Shown: positions 36,839 to 46,228, counted from the stretch's first letter. The stretch is DNA of 64,000 bases from Rhodocytophaga rosea (GCF_010119975.1 NZ_CP048222.1:7044501-7108500); one strand, 5' to 3'. A program made the numbers and translations. The notes: a model not told the origin generated them from the letters alone.

Positions 36839-38251
36839 ATGAAAAAGACCGTATTATTTGTTGCATTCTTCCTGACTTGCTTCTGTGTCCTTGCCCAGAA
36901 AAACAAAACCATCCGCGTACCCTTATCAGCCGATAAATGGACATTTGCAAACCAGAAAGTGGAATTTTTGCAGGAAGAAGGAAAACCAGCCATGAAAATT
37001 ATGCCTGGGTCCGGACAGGTGGTTGCCAAAAACCTTGATTTTTCTGATGGAACGATTGAATATGATATCAAATTTCTTACTCCTGGATTTGCCTCCACGT
37101 ATTTCCGCTGGAAAGATGCCAATGAAAATGAAAGTTTTTACTTCCGTTCTGACCGAGCTGGTAATCCTGGTGCTGTAGATGCGGTACAATATGCGCCGCA
37201 CATTGCCGGGGTGAATTTGTGGGATATGCTGGATCATTACCAGACCAATGCTGCTTTTTCGCTGGAGAAGTGGAACCATGTAAAACTGGTGCTTTCCGGT
37301 GCCCAGATGCGTGCGTATGTAAATAGCCAGGAGCAACCCACACTCGAAATACCCAGGCTAGAAGGAAATACCACCACTGGTTCGATTGCTTTTGACGGTG
37401 ATGTAATGATTTCAAACCTGGTACTTAAACCTGGTGAAACTGAAGGGCTTTCTTCTATCGCAGGCATTGATCCGACTCATCATGATCCCCGGTATATCCG
37501 CAGCTGGGCAGTAAGCCAACCGGTTACTACGCCAAAAAATGTGGATTTTAGTGCTGATTTTTTTCCAAAACCAGAAGGCAGCTGGGAAGTGATAAGCGCC
37601 GAACGCCGGGGATTGATCAACCTTACCAGAAAATTCGGCAAAAGCGAAACCAGAAGGTTTGTATGGCTCAAAGCAAAAATTAATTCGGCCACCGCTCAGA
37701 AAAAAAGGATAGACCTGGGTTTTAGTGATGAAGTATGGGTGTACCGAAATAATCAACTGGTGTATACGGACAAAAATTTGTATGGCGCTCCGATCATGAA
37801 AGAACCGGATGGCAGAATATCAATAGAAAACACCTCTTTCCTGTTGCCGCTTAACAAAGGGAATAATGAACTGCTGATTGGGGTTGCCAATGACTTTTAC
37901 GGCTGGGGAATTATTGCCCGCATCGAAGATCTGGAAGGACTAGAAATACAGCCAGATCCTACATTTGATTCCCGGATGGTAAAACTCTCCGATCAGATAC
38001 TCAATGCCTATGCTGGAAAATACATACAGGCCAATGGAATGAATATGGTGATTGCCAAAGAAAATAACGCATTGAAAGCTTCCGGAGATGGCATTTCAAC
38101 CGTGTTGCTATACCCGGAAGCAGACAATAAATTCTTTATAAAAGAATTTGATGTGCAGCTGGAGTTTGTGAAAGACGCTACCAACAAAGTATCAGGCTTA
38201 GTCATTTATAATAATGGAAAGCAGGTACTGGAAGCGAAAAGGGCAGAATAG
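36839..38251 (+). CDS. Secreted LamG-like protein with C-terminal DUF3471-like domain
   Basis: A 470-residue protein, the only plus-strand gene inside the permease region. It has a signal peptide (MKKTVLFVAFFLTCFCVLAQ). A concanavalin/LamG-like or DUF1080-like sandwich follows (about 25-200), with GTIEYDIKFLTPGFASTYFR, ESFYFRSDRAGNP, WNHVKLVLSGAQMRAYVNSQ and GSIAFDGDVMISNLVLKP. A jelly-roll-like middle part (about 225-370) comes next. The last part (about 388-468) resembles DUF3471, the small domain found after beta-lactamase-type domains (YAGKYIQANGMNMVIAKEN, FFIKEFDVQLEFVKDATNKVSGLVIYNNG). Such domains usually bind carbohydrate or other ligands. No catalytic residues can be named. It is transcribed divergently from the HTH-like membrane protein and converges on permease 12. 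Confidence 0.8.
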   Translation: MKKTVLFVAFFLTCFCVLAQKNKTIRVPLSADKWTFANQKVEFLQEEGKPAMKIMPGSGQVVAKNLDFSDGTIEYDIKFLTPGFASTYFRWKDANENESFYFRSDRAGNPGAVDAVQYAPHIAGVNLWDMLDHYQTNAAFSLEKWNHVKLVLSGAQMRAYVNSQEQPTLEIPRLEGNTTTGSIAFDGDVMISNLVLKPGETEGLSSIAGIDPTHHDPRYIRSWAVSQPVTTPKNVDFSADFFPKPEGSWEVISAERRGLINLTRKFGKSETRRFVWLKAKINSATAQKKRIDLGFSDEVWVYRNNQLVYTDKNLYGAPIMKEPDGRISIENTSFLLPLNKGNNELLIGVANDFYGWGIIARIEDLEGLEIQPDPTFDSRMVKLSDQILNAYAGKYIQANGMNMVIAKENNALKASGDGISTVLLYPEADNKFFIKEFDVQLEFVKDATNKVSGLVIYNNGKQVLEAKRAE

Positions 38252-38260
38252 CTTATAAAA

Positions 38261-38510
38261 TCGTTGTTGGTTTTTCGTTGATGGTTGTCGGTAAGTTAAC
38301 TGTACGTTAACAATCCCAATACTCTCTTTATTTTGTGCTGAGAAGTTTGTCTGGAACCAGGATTATACAGATTCTAGGATTTATAAGATTAAAAAGAAAC
38401 TAATCCATTGAATCAATTTAATCCGACAAATCCTGGTTCCAGAATATAAATCGGTGTATGTGTTTTTGCTGCAATTACACCAACAACTAACAACGAGAAA
38501 CCAACAACGA
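38261..38510. repeat. Nested inverted repeats between convergent genes
   Basis: Outer arms: 38261-38291 (starts TCGTTGTTGGTTTTTCGTTG) and 38480-38510 (ends GAAACCAACAACGA), inverted copies matching at 27 of 31 positions. Each arm is itself built of TCGTTG-type units. A GTCTGG element (38349-38443) lies between them. The structure occupies the convergent 3' ends of the secreted protein gene and permease 12, so it may work as a bidirectional terminator. Confidence 0.7.
38349..38443. repeat. GTCTGG inverted-repeat element
   Basis: Left arm GTCTGGAACCAGGATTATAC, right arm AAATCCTGGTTCCAGA, arms about 60 bp apart. Unlike most copies it is 72 bp away from the nearest permease stop codon. Confidence 0.7.
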
Positions 38511-38514
38511 ATTA

Positions 38515-40902
38515 TTACTCACTCCTCAAGCTAATAGCCGGATTGGCTAGTGCCGCTTTAATAGATTGGTACATCACGGTAAGCCAGCAAATAAACAAGG
38601 TAAGCAGGCAAGCGGAGATAAAAATTCCGGCTCCCATGGTTGTTTGATAGGGGAAGTTCTCCAGCCAGCTTCGCATCGAAAAATACGCTACCGGAATAGC
38701 AATCGGAAAAGATAATAATACCAGCTTGGTAAAGTCTTTGGAAAGCAATAGCACAATCCCCCATACAGAAGCCCCCAATACTTTACGTACCCCGATCTCT
38801 TTTACTCTTTGCTCAGTGGTAAAGGTAGCCAGTCCAAACAAGCCTAAGCAGGCAATTAAAATGGTGAGGGTAGAGAAGGCCGTAAAAATCCTGCCCCGTA
38901 GCTCATCAGCATGATAGGCTGATTCAAAATCCTGATCGAGGAAATTGTATTCAAATAATTCTTTGGGATACATTTGTTTCCAGGTGTTTTCAATGAAACC
39001 AAGCGTTTGAGGAATATCCTGTGCTTCTACTTTAATGTGTACCACCCCATTATTTGGCCGGTAGAGCATAATCAATGGCTCAATCGGGCTATATAAAGAT
39101 TGCTGATGAAAATCCTTCACCACCCCAACCACACTCGCCATCGGAGGGGCTGGCTGCCCATCCTGCGGAATACCACCAATATGCATTTTTTTACCCAAAG
39201 GCTCCTTCCAGTTCATTCGTTTCACTGTAGCTTCATTAATTAAAACGCCATAGGTTGTATCTGCCGGAACATCTGCTGAAAAATCCCGGCCTTGTATAAT
39301 TTTCATACCCAGGGCTTTAATATAGTCATGATCAATTCCCATGGGTCTAAATGCTAATTCTTTTACACCTGCATTGGTTTCTACCGCAAAAATCACCCGT
39401 CCGCCTATGTTGCTAGTAGGGGAGGAAGCCGTCGCTACATTCTTGATTTTAGGATTAGCCAGTAGGGTATTCCGGAAAGCAGTATAACTACTACGCGATT
39501 GGCCTTGCCCAAAAGCAATGGTAAGCACCTGCTGCTTATCGTATCCCAGGTCTTTTTCCCGCATATAATTCAGTTGTTCGAATACTACCCAGGTACAGAT
39601 GAGCATAATCAGGGAAATAGAAAATTGCATCACCACCAGTATTTTGCGGAACAATACATTGCCTCCTTTGGTAGTTAAAGCACCTTTCAGCACTGCCGCC
39701 GGCTCGAACGAAGACAAATAAAAAGCCGGATAACTCCCGCTGATAATGCCGGTAAAAATGACAATTCCCAGCGCTAATAACAGGAATTGTGGTTGCAGTA
39801 AGTAAGAAAACTGGATTTCCTTATCTGCCACCGTATTGAAGAAAGGGAGCAAGGCCAGAACCAGTATAAAACTCATGGCCAGTGCCAGCAAGGTCATCAG
39901 TAAAGATTCAGTGAGAAACTGTGCCCGGAGTGTGCTTTTTAGCGAACCCAGTACTTTACGGATGCCTACTTCTTTGGCCCGTTTAGCTGACCTGGCAGTG
40001 GCTAAGTTCATATAATTGATACTGGCAATCAGCAGCATAAAAAAGGCAATGGCACTAAAGGTATATATATAGCCGATGTCGCCATTGGTTTCGCCTTCGA
40101 GTTTAGAATATAAATGAACCCGTTCAATGGGCTGCAATTCATAATTGATTTTTATACCCATCCGTCCAAAAATCTCCTTTACATACTTGTCGTAAATTTG
40201 GGGGAATTTGGCTTCCAGGTCTTTGGAATTATAGTTTTCCGGTAGTTCTACATAGGTCGATACATAAAATCCTCCCCAATTAATATTCGTTCTTTCGCTC
40301 CGGCCTAAAGAAAGCAAGGCATTAAAAGTAAAATGTGAGTTTTTGGGTACATCTTCAATCACACCAGTAACTTTATAAACAGTAGTATCATTGGTTTGCA
40401 GGGTTTGCCCCAGTGCACTGGTATTTCCGAAAAACTTTTTAGCTGTACTCTGGGTAAGCACCATGCTGTTAGGTGCATCTAAGGCAGTAGCTGGTGTGCC
40501 TTCTATAAAATTGTAGGTAAATACATCAAAAACCGTAGAATCGGCAGCGTAGATATTTTCTTCAAAAAATTGCTTCTCGCCCTGCTGAAAAGCAACCCGT
40601 CCATATGGGAAAAACCGGACTACATTTTCTACCACCGGATAATCCTGTTTCAGCGCAGGCCCCAGAGAAGGTTGTGTAACGGCCCATCCGAATGATTTAT
40701 CCGGCTCCTGAATCTGCGAAACAACCCGGTAAATTTTATTCGCTTTTGTATGATACTTGTCATAGCTCAACTCATCGGTTACATACAAGAGCAGCAGCAA
40801 ACTACAGGTGATGCCAATGGTAAGTCCCAGTACATTGATAAAGCTATAAAATTTGTCTTTCAGGACAGACCTGATAGCAACTGTGATATAATTTCTAAGC
40901 AT
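38515..40902 (-). CDS. FtsX/MacB-like ABC transporter permease, array member 12
   Basis: A 795-residue two-repeat permease and last gene of the three-permease unit that starts at 46153. First loop AKRAKEVGIRKVLGSL is followed by QFLTES. Second loop EQRVKEIGVRKVLGAS has Val in place of Thr, and the C-terminus NPAISLRSE departs from the NPVKSLRNE consensus. First helix about 22-42 (GLTIGITCSLLLLLY). The second periplasmic domain contains a Pro/Gly-rich insertion (about 585-600, GGIPQDGQPAPPMAS) not seen in its neighbours. It is 217 bp after permease 13. Confidence 0.93.
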   Translation of the reverse strand: MLRNYITVAIRSVLKDKFYSFINVLGLTIGITCSLLLLLYVTDELSYDKYHTKANKIYRVVSQIQEPDKSFGWAVTQPSLGPALKQDYPVVENVVRFFPYGRVAFQQGEKQFFEENIYAADSTVFDVFTYNFIEGTPATALDAPNSMVLTQSTAKKFFGNTSALGQTLQTNDTTVYKVTGVIEDVPKNSHFTFNALLSLGRSERTNINWGGFYVSTYVELPENYNSKDLEAKFPQIYDKYVKEIFGRMGIKINYELQPIERVHLYSKLEGETNGDIGYIYTFSAIAFFMLLIASINYMNLATARSAKRAKEVGIRKVLGSLKSTLRAQFLTESLLMTLLALAMSFILVLALLPFFNTVADKEIQFSYLLQPQFLLLALGIVIFTGIISGSYPAFYLSSFEPAAVLKGALTTKGGNVLFRKILVVMQFSISLIMLICTWVVFEQLNYMREKDLGYDKQQVLTIAFGQGQSRSSYTAFRNTLLANPKIKNVATASSPTSNIGGRVIFAVETNAGVKELAFRPMGIDHDYIKALGMKIIQGRDFSADVPADTTYGVLINEATVKRMNWKEPLGKKMHIGGIPQDGQPAPPMASVVGVVKDFHQQSLYSPIEPLIMLYRPNNGVVHIKVEAQDIPQTLGFIENTWKQMYPKELFEYNFLDQDFESAYHADELRGRIFTAFSTLTILIACLGLFGLATFTTEQRVKEIGVRKVLGASVWGIVLLLSKDFTKLVLLSFPIAIPVAYFSMRSWLENFPYQTTMGAGIFISACLLTLFICWLTVMYQSIKAALANPAISLRSE

Positions 40903-40927
40903 GGCGTTTGTTGGTTTAACTAGGATA

Positions 40928-41114
40928 GTCTGGAACCTGGATTTACACTAATCCGCTGATAATTGTTTCTTGCTGATTGTTAGTAATATATTGTAAATCA
41001 CTGATTTACATGCAAATGAAAACTTCATTCTACACTTAATTTAATAGTAATAGAAATTTCTTCACACTTTTAAATCCTGTTAATCTTTAAATCTGTGTAA
41101 GCCTGGTTCCAGAC
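40928..41114. repeat. GTCTGG inverted-repeat element (longest spacing)
   Basis: Left arm GTCTGGAACCTGGATTTACA, right arm GTGTAAGCCTGGTTCCAGAC, with about 150 bp of AT-rich sequence between. It ends 5 bp after the permease 13 stop codon. Confidence 0.7.
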
Positions 41115-41119
41115 AGACA

Positions 41120-43567
41120 TTACTCATTCCGCAAGCTCTTCACCGGATTGCTCAAAGCCGCTTTAATAGACCGGAAACTCACTGTGCCCAGTGCAATCAG
41201 AAGGGCAAGTACACCAGACAAAGCAAACATCCACCAGGCAATCTCAATACGGTAAGCAAAGCTTTCGAGCCACTGGTACATCATATACCAGGCAATGGGC
41301 GAGGCGATTATAAAAGAAAGCAATACCAGTTTGAGAAAATCTTTCGATAGCAGTACTGTAATACTGCTTACAGAAGCCCCTAACACTTTGCGGATGCCTA
41401 TCTCTTTCGTGCGTTGCTCAGCCGTGAAGGTGGCCAGACCAAATAATCCCAGGCTGGCAATACATATGGCAAGTACCGTAAATGCCAGCGTAATACCACC
41501 GAATTTTGCTTCTGCCTGATATAGCCTGTTGAGGTTTTCATCGAGGAAGGTATATTCAAATGCCCTGTCGTTTATGGCATTGTTCCATTCTTTCTCAATA
41601 AAATCAATCACCGGTGCTGCATCTCCCGGAGCTACCCGAACCGCCATAAATTTAATGAAGAACTGATTTGCCGGGTCGGTGACCGGTGGGCCAACCAGTA
41701 CCAAAGGCGTAATATCCTGGTGCAGGGAGGTGGCATGAAAATCTTTGGCTACGCCTACAATTCTGACAGCCCCTTGCAGGGAATCAGCTCTGAATTCACC
41801 CATTTTTTTTCCAACAGCATCCTGTGCCGATGGCCAGTACAGGTATCTTAGCATAGCCTCGTTTACGATCACTTCCCGTATTAGCGGATCAGGTTTATGT
41901 TCCTCAGAAAATCCTCGTCCGGCAATGATGGGAATATTAAAGGTTTCGGTAAAATCTTCGCGTACGACCAGCCTTGAAAAAAGCAGTTCTTCCGTTTTGC
42001 CTTCGGGTTGGTAATGGCCGGTATTATGACCTCTTCCCAGCACTTCTTCCATAGCTGTTATACTTACAATGCGGGAGTTTTGCAGGAGCCGCTTTTTAAA
42101 GTCATTGAAACGGTGAATGGTGGAAATAGCCGAGCGGTTGATGGGAATAATCAGTACCTGTTCTTTATCAAAACCCAGATTGGCCTGCTGCAAATGTCCC
42201 AGCTGGAAATAAGCCACCATGGTGCCAATAATTAGTAAAATAGACAGCGAAAATTGCAGCACCACCAGCGTTTTTCTCAGCAAACCGCCCCTGGCGCTTT
42301 TTGTTATGGAAAATCCTTTTAACACGAGCAATGGCCTGAATGCCGATAAGTAAAAGGCCGGGTACATTCCAGAGAGTAATCCTACTATTAGAGCAATCAA
42401 TAGTCCGGCTGGCAACAATATGGTAATTTCCTGTGCGTTCAGGTGAAGATCTCGGCCGGAGAAACTACTGATGACAGGAATGGCTAAGAATACAAGTCCA
42501 ATGGCAATGATCCAGGCTATGATGGCGAGTAAGACGGATTCACTTAAAAACTGAGTAACCAGCTGATTCTTTTGAGAACCCAATACTTTGCGTACGCCTA
42601 CTTCTTTGGCCCGGTTGGCCGATCGGGCAGTGGTCAGGTTCATAAAGTTGATGCTGGCAATAAACAGGATAAACAGGCCGATCACCGAAAATATATAGAC
42701 ATAGGAAATTTTGCTGGTAGGCTCAATTTCATTATAGAAACTGGAGTGCAGGTAAATATCTGTTAATGGCTGTAAACCTAGTTTCGTGTCATTTTTGATG
42801 ATATCCGGAAAATACGTTTTTACAAAGCCCGGAAGCTGTTTTTCCAGTGTTGATCTGGCATTTTCCTGTTCTGGCAGTAGCACATAGGTCCAGGCCGGAT
42901 TCCAGTACCAGCTGTTATACTGGGTTTCGTGGAGGATTTGTCTGAGGGTAATGAATGATACCAGAAAATCGAACTGAAAATGAGATTGTGCCGGAACCGG
43001 ATTTATTACGCCAGTCACTTTCAGGTCATGCTTGTCTTCAAAGCGCAGGGTTTTTCCCATCGGATTTTCATCACCGAAATATTTTTTTGCCATTTCCTGG
43101 CTCAATACAATAGAGTTAGGTTCGAGTAATGCCGTACGGCGGTTTCCATCTTTGAGCGTGAAATCGAAAACCGTAAAAAAATCGGGGTCAGTAAAAAACA
43201 GGCGGGTTTCATTAAATCGCTTACCGGGGTCTGGTATATAGGCCAGATTCAGGGAAGGTGCATTGAAATTAAATAAACGCGCTGCCGCTTTCACCAGATC
43301 CGGATAATTTTGCTTGAGTGTTGGACCTACCGGAATGGATACACTGGCTGAAGCTTCGCCTACTCCTTCGGTATTGATCACTTCGGTAAGCCGGTAAATA
43401 TGCGCTGACTGGCTATGAAAACGGTCGTAGGAAAGTTCTTTATATACAAACAAAGCGATCAGAAAGGCACAAGCCAGGCCGATGGAAAAACCGATCACAT
43501 TGATGGAAGAGTAAACCTTGTTCTTTACAAAATTCCGGAAAGCAATAGTAAAATAATGTTGAAGCAT
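41120..43567 (-). CDS. FtsX/MacB-like ABC transporter permease, array member 13
   Basis: An 815-residue two-repeat permease, the longest of the array. N-terminal MLQHYFTIAFRNFVKNK, first helix about 22-42 (GFSIGLACAFLIALF). First loop ANRAKEVGVRKVLGSQ, preceded by NLTTARS, followed by QFLSES. Second loop EQRTKEIGIRKVLGAS, end SNPVKSLRNE. The extra length lies in both periplasmic domains, for example ARLFNFNAPSLNLAYIPDP around 95-115 and the loop around 620-640. Middle gene of its unit, 153 bp after permease 14. Confidence 0.93.
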   Translation of the reverse strand: MLQHYFTIAFRNFVKNKVYSSINVIGFSIGLACAFLIALFVYKELSYDRFHSQSAHIYRLTEVINTEGVGEASASVSIPVGPTLKQNYPDLVKAAARLFNFNAPSLNLAYIPDPGKRFNETRLFFTDPDFFTVFDFTLKDGNRRTALLEPNSIVLSQEMAKKYFGDENPMGKTLRFEDKHDLKVTGVINPVPAQSHFQFDFLVSFITLRQILHETQYNSWYWNPAWTYVLLPEQENARSTLEKQLPGFVKTYFPDIIKNDTKLGLQPLTDIYLHSSFYNEIEPTSKISYVYIFSVIGLFILFIASINFMNLTTARSANRAKEVGVRKVLGSQKNQLVTQFLSESVLLAIIAWIIAIGLVFLAIPVISSFSGRDLHLNAQEITILLPAGLLIALIVGLLSGMYPAFYLSAFRPLLVLKGFSITKSARGGLLRKTLVVLQFSLSILLIIGTMVAYFQLGHLQQANLGFDKEQVLIIPINRSAISTIHRFNDFKKRLLQNSRIVSITAMEEVLGRGHNTGHYQPEGKTEELLFSRLVVREDFTETFNIPIIAGRGFSEEHKPDPLIREVIVNEAMLRYLYWPSAQDAVGKKMGEFRADSLQGAVRIVGVAKDFHATSLHQDITPLVLVGPPVTDPANQFFIKFMAVRVAPGDAAPVIDFIEKEWNNAINDRAFEYTFLDENLNRLYQAEAKFGGITLAFTVLAICIASLGLFGLATFTAEQRTKEIGIRKVLGASVSSITVLLSKDFLKLVLLSFIIASPIAWYMMYQWLESFAYRIEIAWWMFALSGVLALLIALGTVSFRSIKAALSNPVKSLRNE

Positions 43568-43571
43568 AATT

Positions 43572-43715
43572 TTCTGGAACCGGGATTACATGGATTTAAA
43601 GATTAACAGGATTCTGTCTGGAACCACAAGTATTAGAATTATAAGAGTTACAGGATTAAATAATTTCACAATCTCATCCTGAAAATCCTTGCACCTGACA
43701 AATCCGGGTTCCAGG
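43572..43715. repeat. GTCTGG inverted-repeat element with two left arms
   Basis: Left arms TTCTGGAACCGGGATTACA at 43572 and GTCTGGAACCACAAGTATT near 43616. Right arm AAATCCGGGTTCCAGGC ends at 43715, 5 bp from the permease 14 stop codon. Confidence 0.7.
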
Positions 43716-43720
43716 CATAC

Positions 43721-46153
43721 TTACTCACTTCTCAGGCTTTTCACCGGGTTTGCCAGGGCCGCTTTGGCAGCTCTGTATCCTACGGTTAGCCAGGCAATCA
43801 CCAGTGACAAAGCAATGGCTATAGCAAAAGCTTCTATACCCAGCGGAATACTATACTGGAAGTTTTCCAGCCAGTCGTGCATCAGATAATAAGCAGCCGG
43901 AGCAGCGATTACAAAGGCAAGTGTAATCAGCATGAGAAACTCTTTTGAAAGCAAAAATATGATACTTCCCACTGAAGCACCCAGCACCTTGCGGATACCA
44001 ATTTCTTTGGTTTTTTGTACGGCCATAAAGGAAGCCAGTCCATATAAGCCTAAGCAGGAAATAAGAATCGCCAGTCCTGCAAAAATTTTGTAAGTAAGAG
44101 CCATCTGGTTTTCCTGCTCATAAAAGTTGGCAATGCTTTCATCCAGGAAGTTGCCATTGTATACAAATGCCGGAAAGGTTTCTTCCCATAAAGCCTGAAT
44201 TTGTTTTACCGTTTTTTGCAGATTCTGCGGATGTATTTTTATGCCTGCCCGGTAATAATTCTCTTTGGCCGGGGTAATAACAAAAGGCTGTATTTCATCC
44301 CGGACAGAGCTGGCTTTAAAATCTTTTACCACGCCTACAATCGGTTTCCACTGCCCGCCTCCACCTAAGCGTATCGTTTTACCAATAGCCGACTGCATGT
44401 CAGTTACGCCCAGTTTTCTCAGCAGGGTTTCATTCACTACATAGCTAATGGCCGTATCACTTTCCTGAAAGCCATGACCGGCAACAAACTCCATTCCATA
44501 GGTAGAGAAATAATCAGCATCGGCATATTTCATCAAGGTGCCGAAATTAAGTTCTTCGCTGGAGTTGTTGAAATAGAAATTCCGTCCCCAGAAATTATCA
44601 GAAGAAGGCGGATCATTGGCTAAACTCACCGAACGGATAGCCGGGTTTTCGAGCAAGCGGTTTTTAAACGTCCGGAATTTAGTCTGGCTGAGGCTATCTG
44701 AGTTGAGTGGGACCATATACACTGCATCTTTGTTGAAGCCCAGTTCAATGTTGCGGATAAAATCCATCTGGCTTACCGCAATCAGAGTGCCTATAATCAG
44801 AATTTGTGAAATGGCAAACTGAACGACCACCAGGCTCCGGCGTAAGGGAACTCCGCCGATATTGCGGGCAGTAATTTTGCTTTTTAAAGCTTCTATGGGT
44901 TCAAAACCGGAAAGTATTAAAGCCGGATACATTCCGGAAAAAAAGCTCACGACCAGGGTGATTACTACCAGAAAAATAAGTACATAAGGATTTTGCAGCA
45001 TTTCAATAGTTGAGGGCACATTAGAAATTTCCTGGATATAGGGGAGAGCCGCTGTTGCTATCAATGTAGCCAGCACTACTGCCATAAGAACTATTAAAGT
45101 GGTTTCTGCCAGAAACTGCCCCATCAACTGTAGCCGTACCCCTCCTAATACTTTCCGGATACCTACTTCTTTGGAGCGGCTGATAGCCTGTGCAGTAGCC
45201 AGGTTAATAAAGTTGATACATGCCATTATCAATACCAATACGCCGACCAGAGACAGAGTCCAGAGAGTAGATTTGCTGGTGAGGTGGTCGCCGAAATTAC
45301 CAAAACGGGTATCAAAGTGAATGCCGCTTAGGGGCTGAATCAGATTATAGCGTTTTACTTGATTTCTGGATACATAATATTTCTCACCCAGCTTTTTTAA
45401 GGTATACTCCACATTTTCTGGCGAAAGGGTAGGAGGGAGCAGTACATAGGTCTGGTGGTTGCTGTGGATACTTCCCCATTCGGTGCTATACCCATAGCCA
45501 GGAGCATTTTTAAAAGTTTCGTAGGAAATGAGCACCTGAAGTGGAAAATCAGTATTCTGTGGCGAATCAGCGATAATGCCGCTCACGGTTAACACAAGGT
45601 TATTGTCCAGTTTGAGATACTGGCCCATTGCCTGTTTCCATTCTCCAAAATATTTTTCTGCCTGTCTCTGCGATAATACTACGGTATTGGGATTGCTCAG
45701 CGATTGTTTGGGATTACCAGAAAGCCAGGTTGCGTCAAAAATTTCAAAAAAATCGGGTTCTGTGAAAAAGATGCCTAACTCTTCCATAAATTTTCTGCCT
45801 GTAAACGCAGCATTAGCATCTTTGCCCATCACCGTGATCTGACTGCCAGTAATGGCATCTATGGCGGCTACTTTTTCCAGTTGAGGTATATCCTGCCGTA
45901 AAGCCACAGGCAAGGGCGTTGGCACACCAGGATTATGGCTGGCGTCTCCATCGGGAAATTTATCTTCTACCACTACCCGGTAAATCCGGTCGTACTTGCT
46001 ATGAAATTTGTCGTAGCTGAGTTCAAACTGCACGACTGTAAAAATGAGCAGGCAAGCCGCAATTCCGATGGCCAGACCAGAAATATTGAGAATAGCATAC
46101 CCTTTATTGCGGAACAGATTCCGGATTCCGATTATCAGATAATTCTTGAGCAT
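43721..46153 (-). CDS. FtsX/MacB-like ABC transporter permease, array member 14
   Basis: An 810-residue permease of the QKTKE subclass. First loop SRSKEVGIRKVLGGV, preceded by NLATAQAI, then QFLAET. Second loop VQKTKEIGIRKVLGAS, end ANPVKSLRSE. First helix about 22-42. The first periplasmic domain starts at about 45 (FELSYDKFHSKYDRIYRV) and includes EKYFGEWKQAMGQYL. First gene of the three-permease unit. Its ATG is about 64 bases downstream of the predicted sigma-54 start site, and the sigma-54 activator gene is the next gene upstream (354 bp gap). Confidence 0.93.
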   Translation of the reverse strand: MLKNYLIIGIRNLFRNKGYAILNISGLAIGIAACLLIFTVVQFELSYDKFHSKYDRIYRVVVEDKFPDGDASHNPGVPTPLPVALRQDIPQLEKVAAIDAITGSQITVMGKDANAAFTGRKFMEELGIFFTEPDFFEIFDATWLSGNPKQSLSNPNTVVLSQRQAEKYFGEWKQAMGQYLKLDNNLVLTVSGIIADSPQNTDFPLQVLISYETFKNAPGYGYSTEWGSIHSNHQTYVLLPPTLSPENVEYTLKKLGEKYYVSRNQVKRYNLIQPLSGIHFDTRFGNFGDHLTSKSTLWTLSLVGVLVLIMACINFINLATAQAISRSKEVGIRKVLGGVRLQLMGQFLAETTLIVLMAVVLATLIATAALPYIQEISNVPSTIEMLQNPYVLIFLVVITLVVSFFSGMYPALILSGFEPIEALKSKITARNIGGVPLRRSLVVVQFAISQILIIGTLIAVSQMDFIRNIELGFNKDAVYMVPLNSDSLSQTKFRTFKNRLLENPAIRSVSLANDPPSSDNFWGRNFYFNNSSEELNFGTLMKYADADYFSTYGMEFVAGHGFQESDTAISYVVNETLLRKLGVTDMQSAIGKTIRLGGGGQWKPIVGVVKDFKASSVRDEIQPFVITPAKENYYRAGIKIHPQNLQKTVKQIQALWEETFPAFVYNGNFLDESIANFYEQENQMALTYKIFAGLAILISCLGLYGLASFMAVQKTKEIGIRKVLGASVGSIIFLLSKEFLMLITLAFVIAAPAAYYLMHDWLENFQYSIPLGIEAFAIAIALSLVIAWLTVGYRAAKAALANPVKSLRSE

Positions 46154-46228
46154 AGGTGTTGGTTTTCGCTTTGGCGTATAGAAGTAGTCCTTTCAAAAAC
46201 AGAAAGTACATCAAAATACAAAGTTATT

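Noticed and set aside
36926-38205. Minus-strand open frames opposite the plus-strand LamG-like gene
   Set aside because: Antisense shadows; the plus-strand frame has a signal peptide and recognisable domains.
4161-43715. GTCTGG elements as insertion sequences
   Set aside because: They contain no coding frame and have no target duplications I can see; they are too short for autonomous elements.
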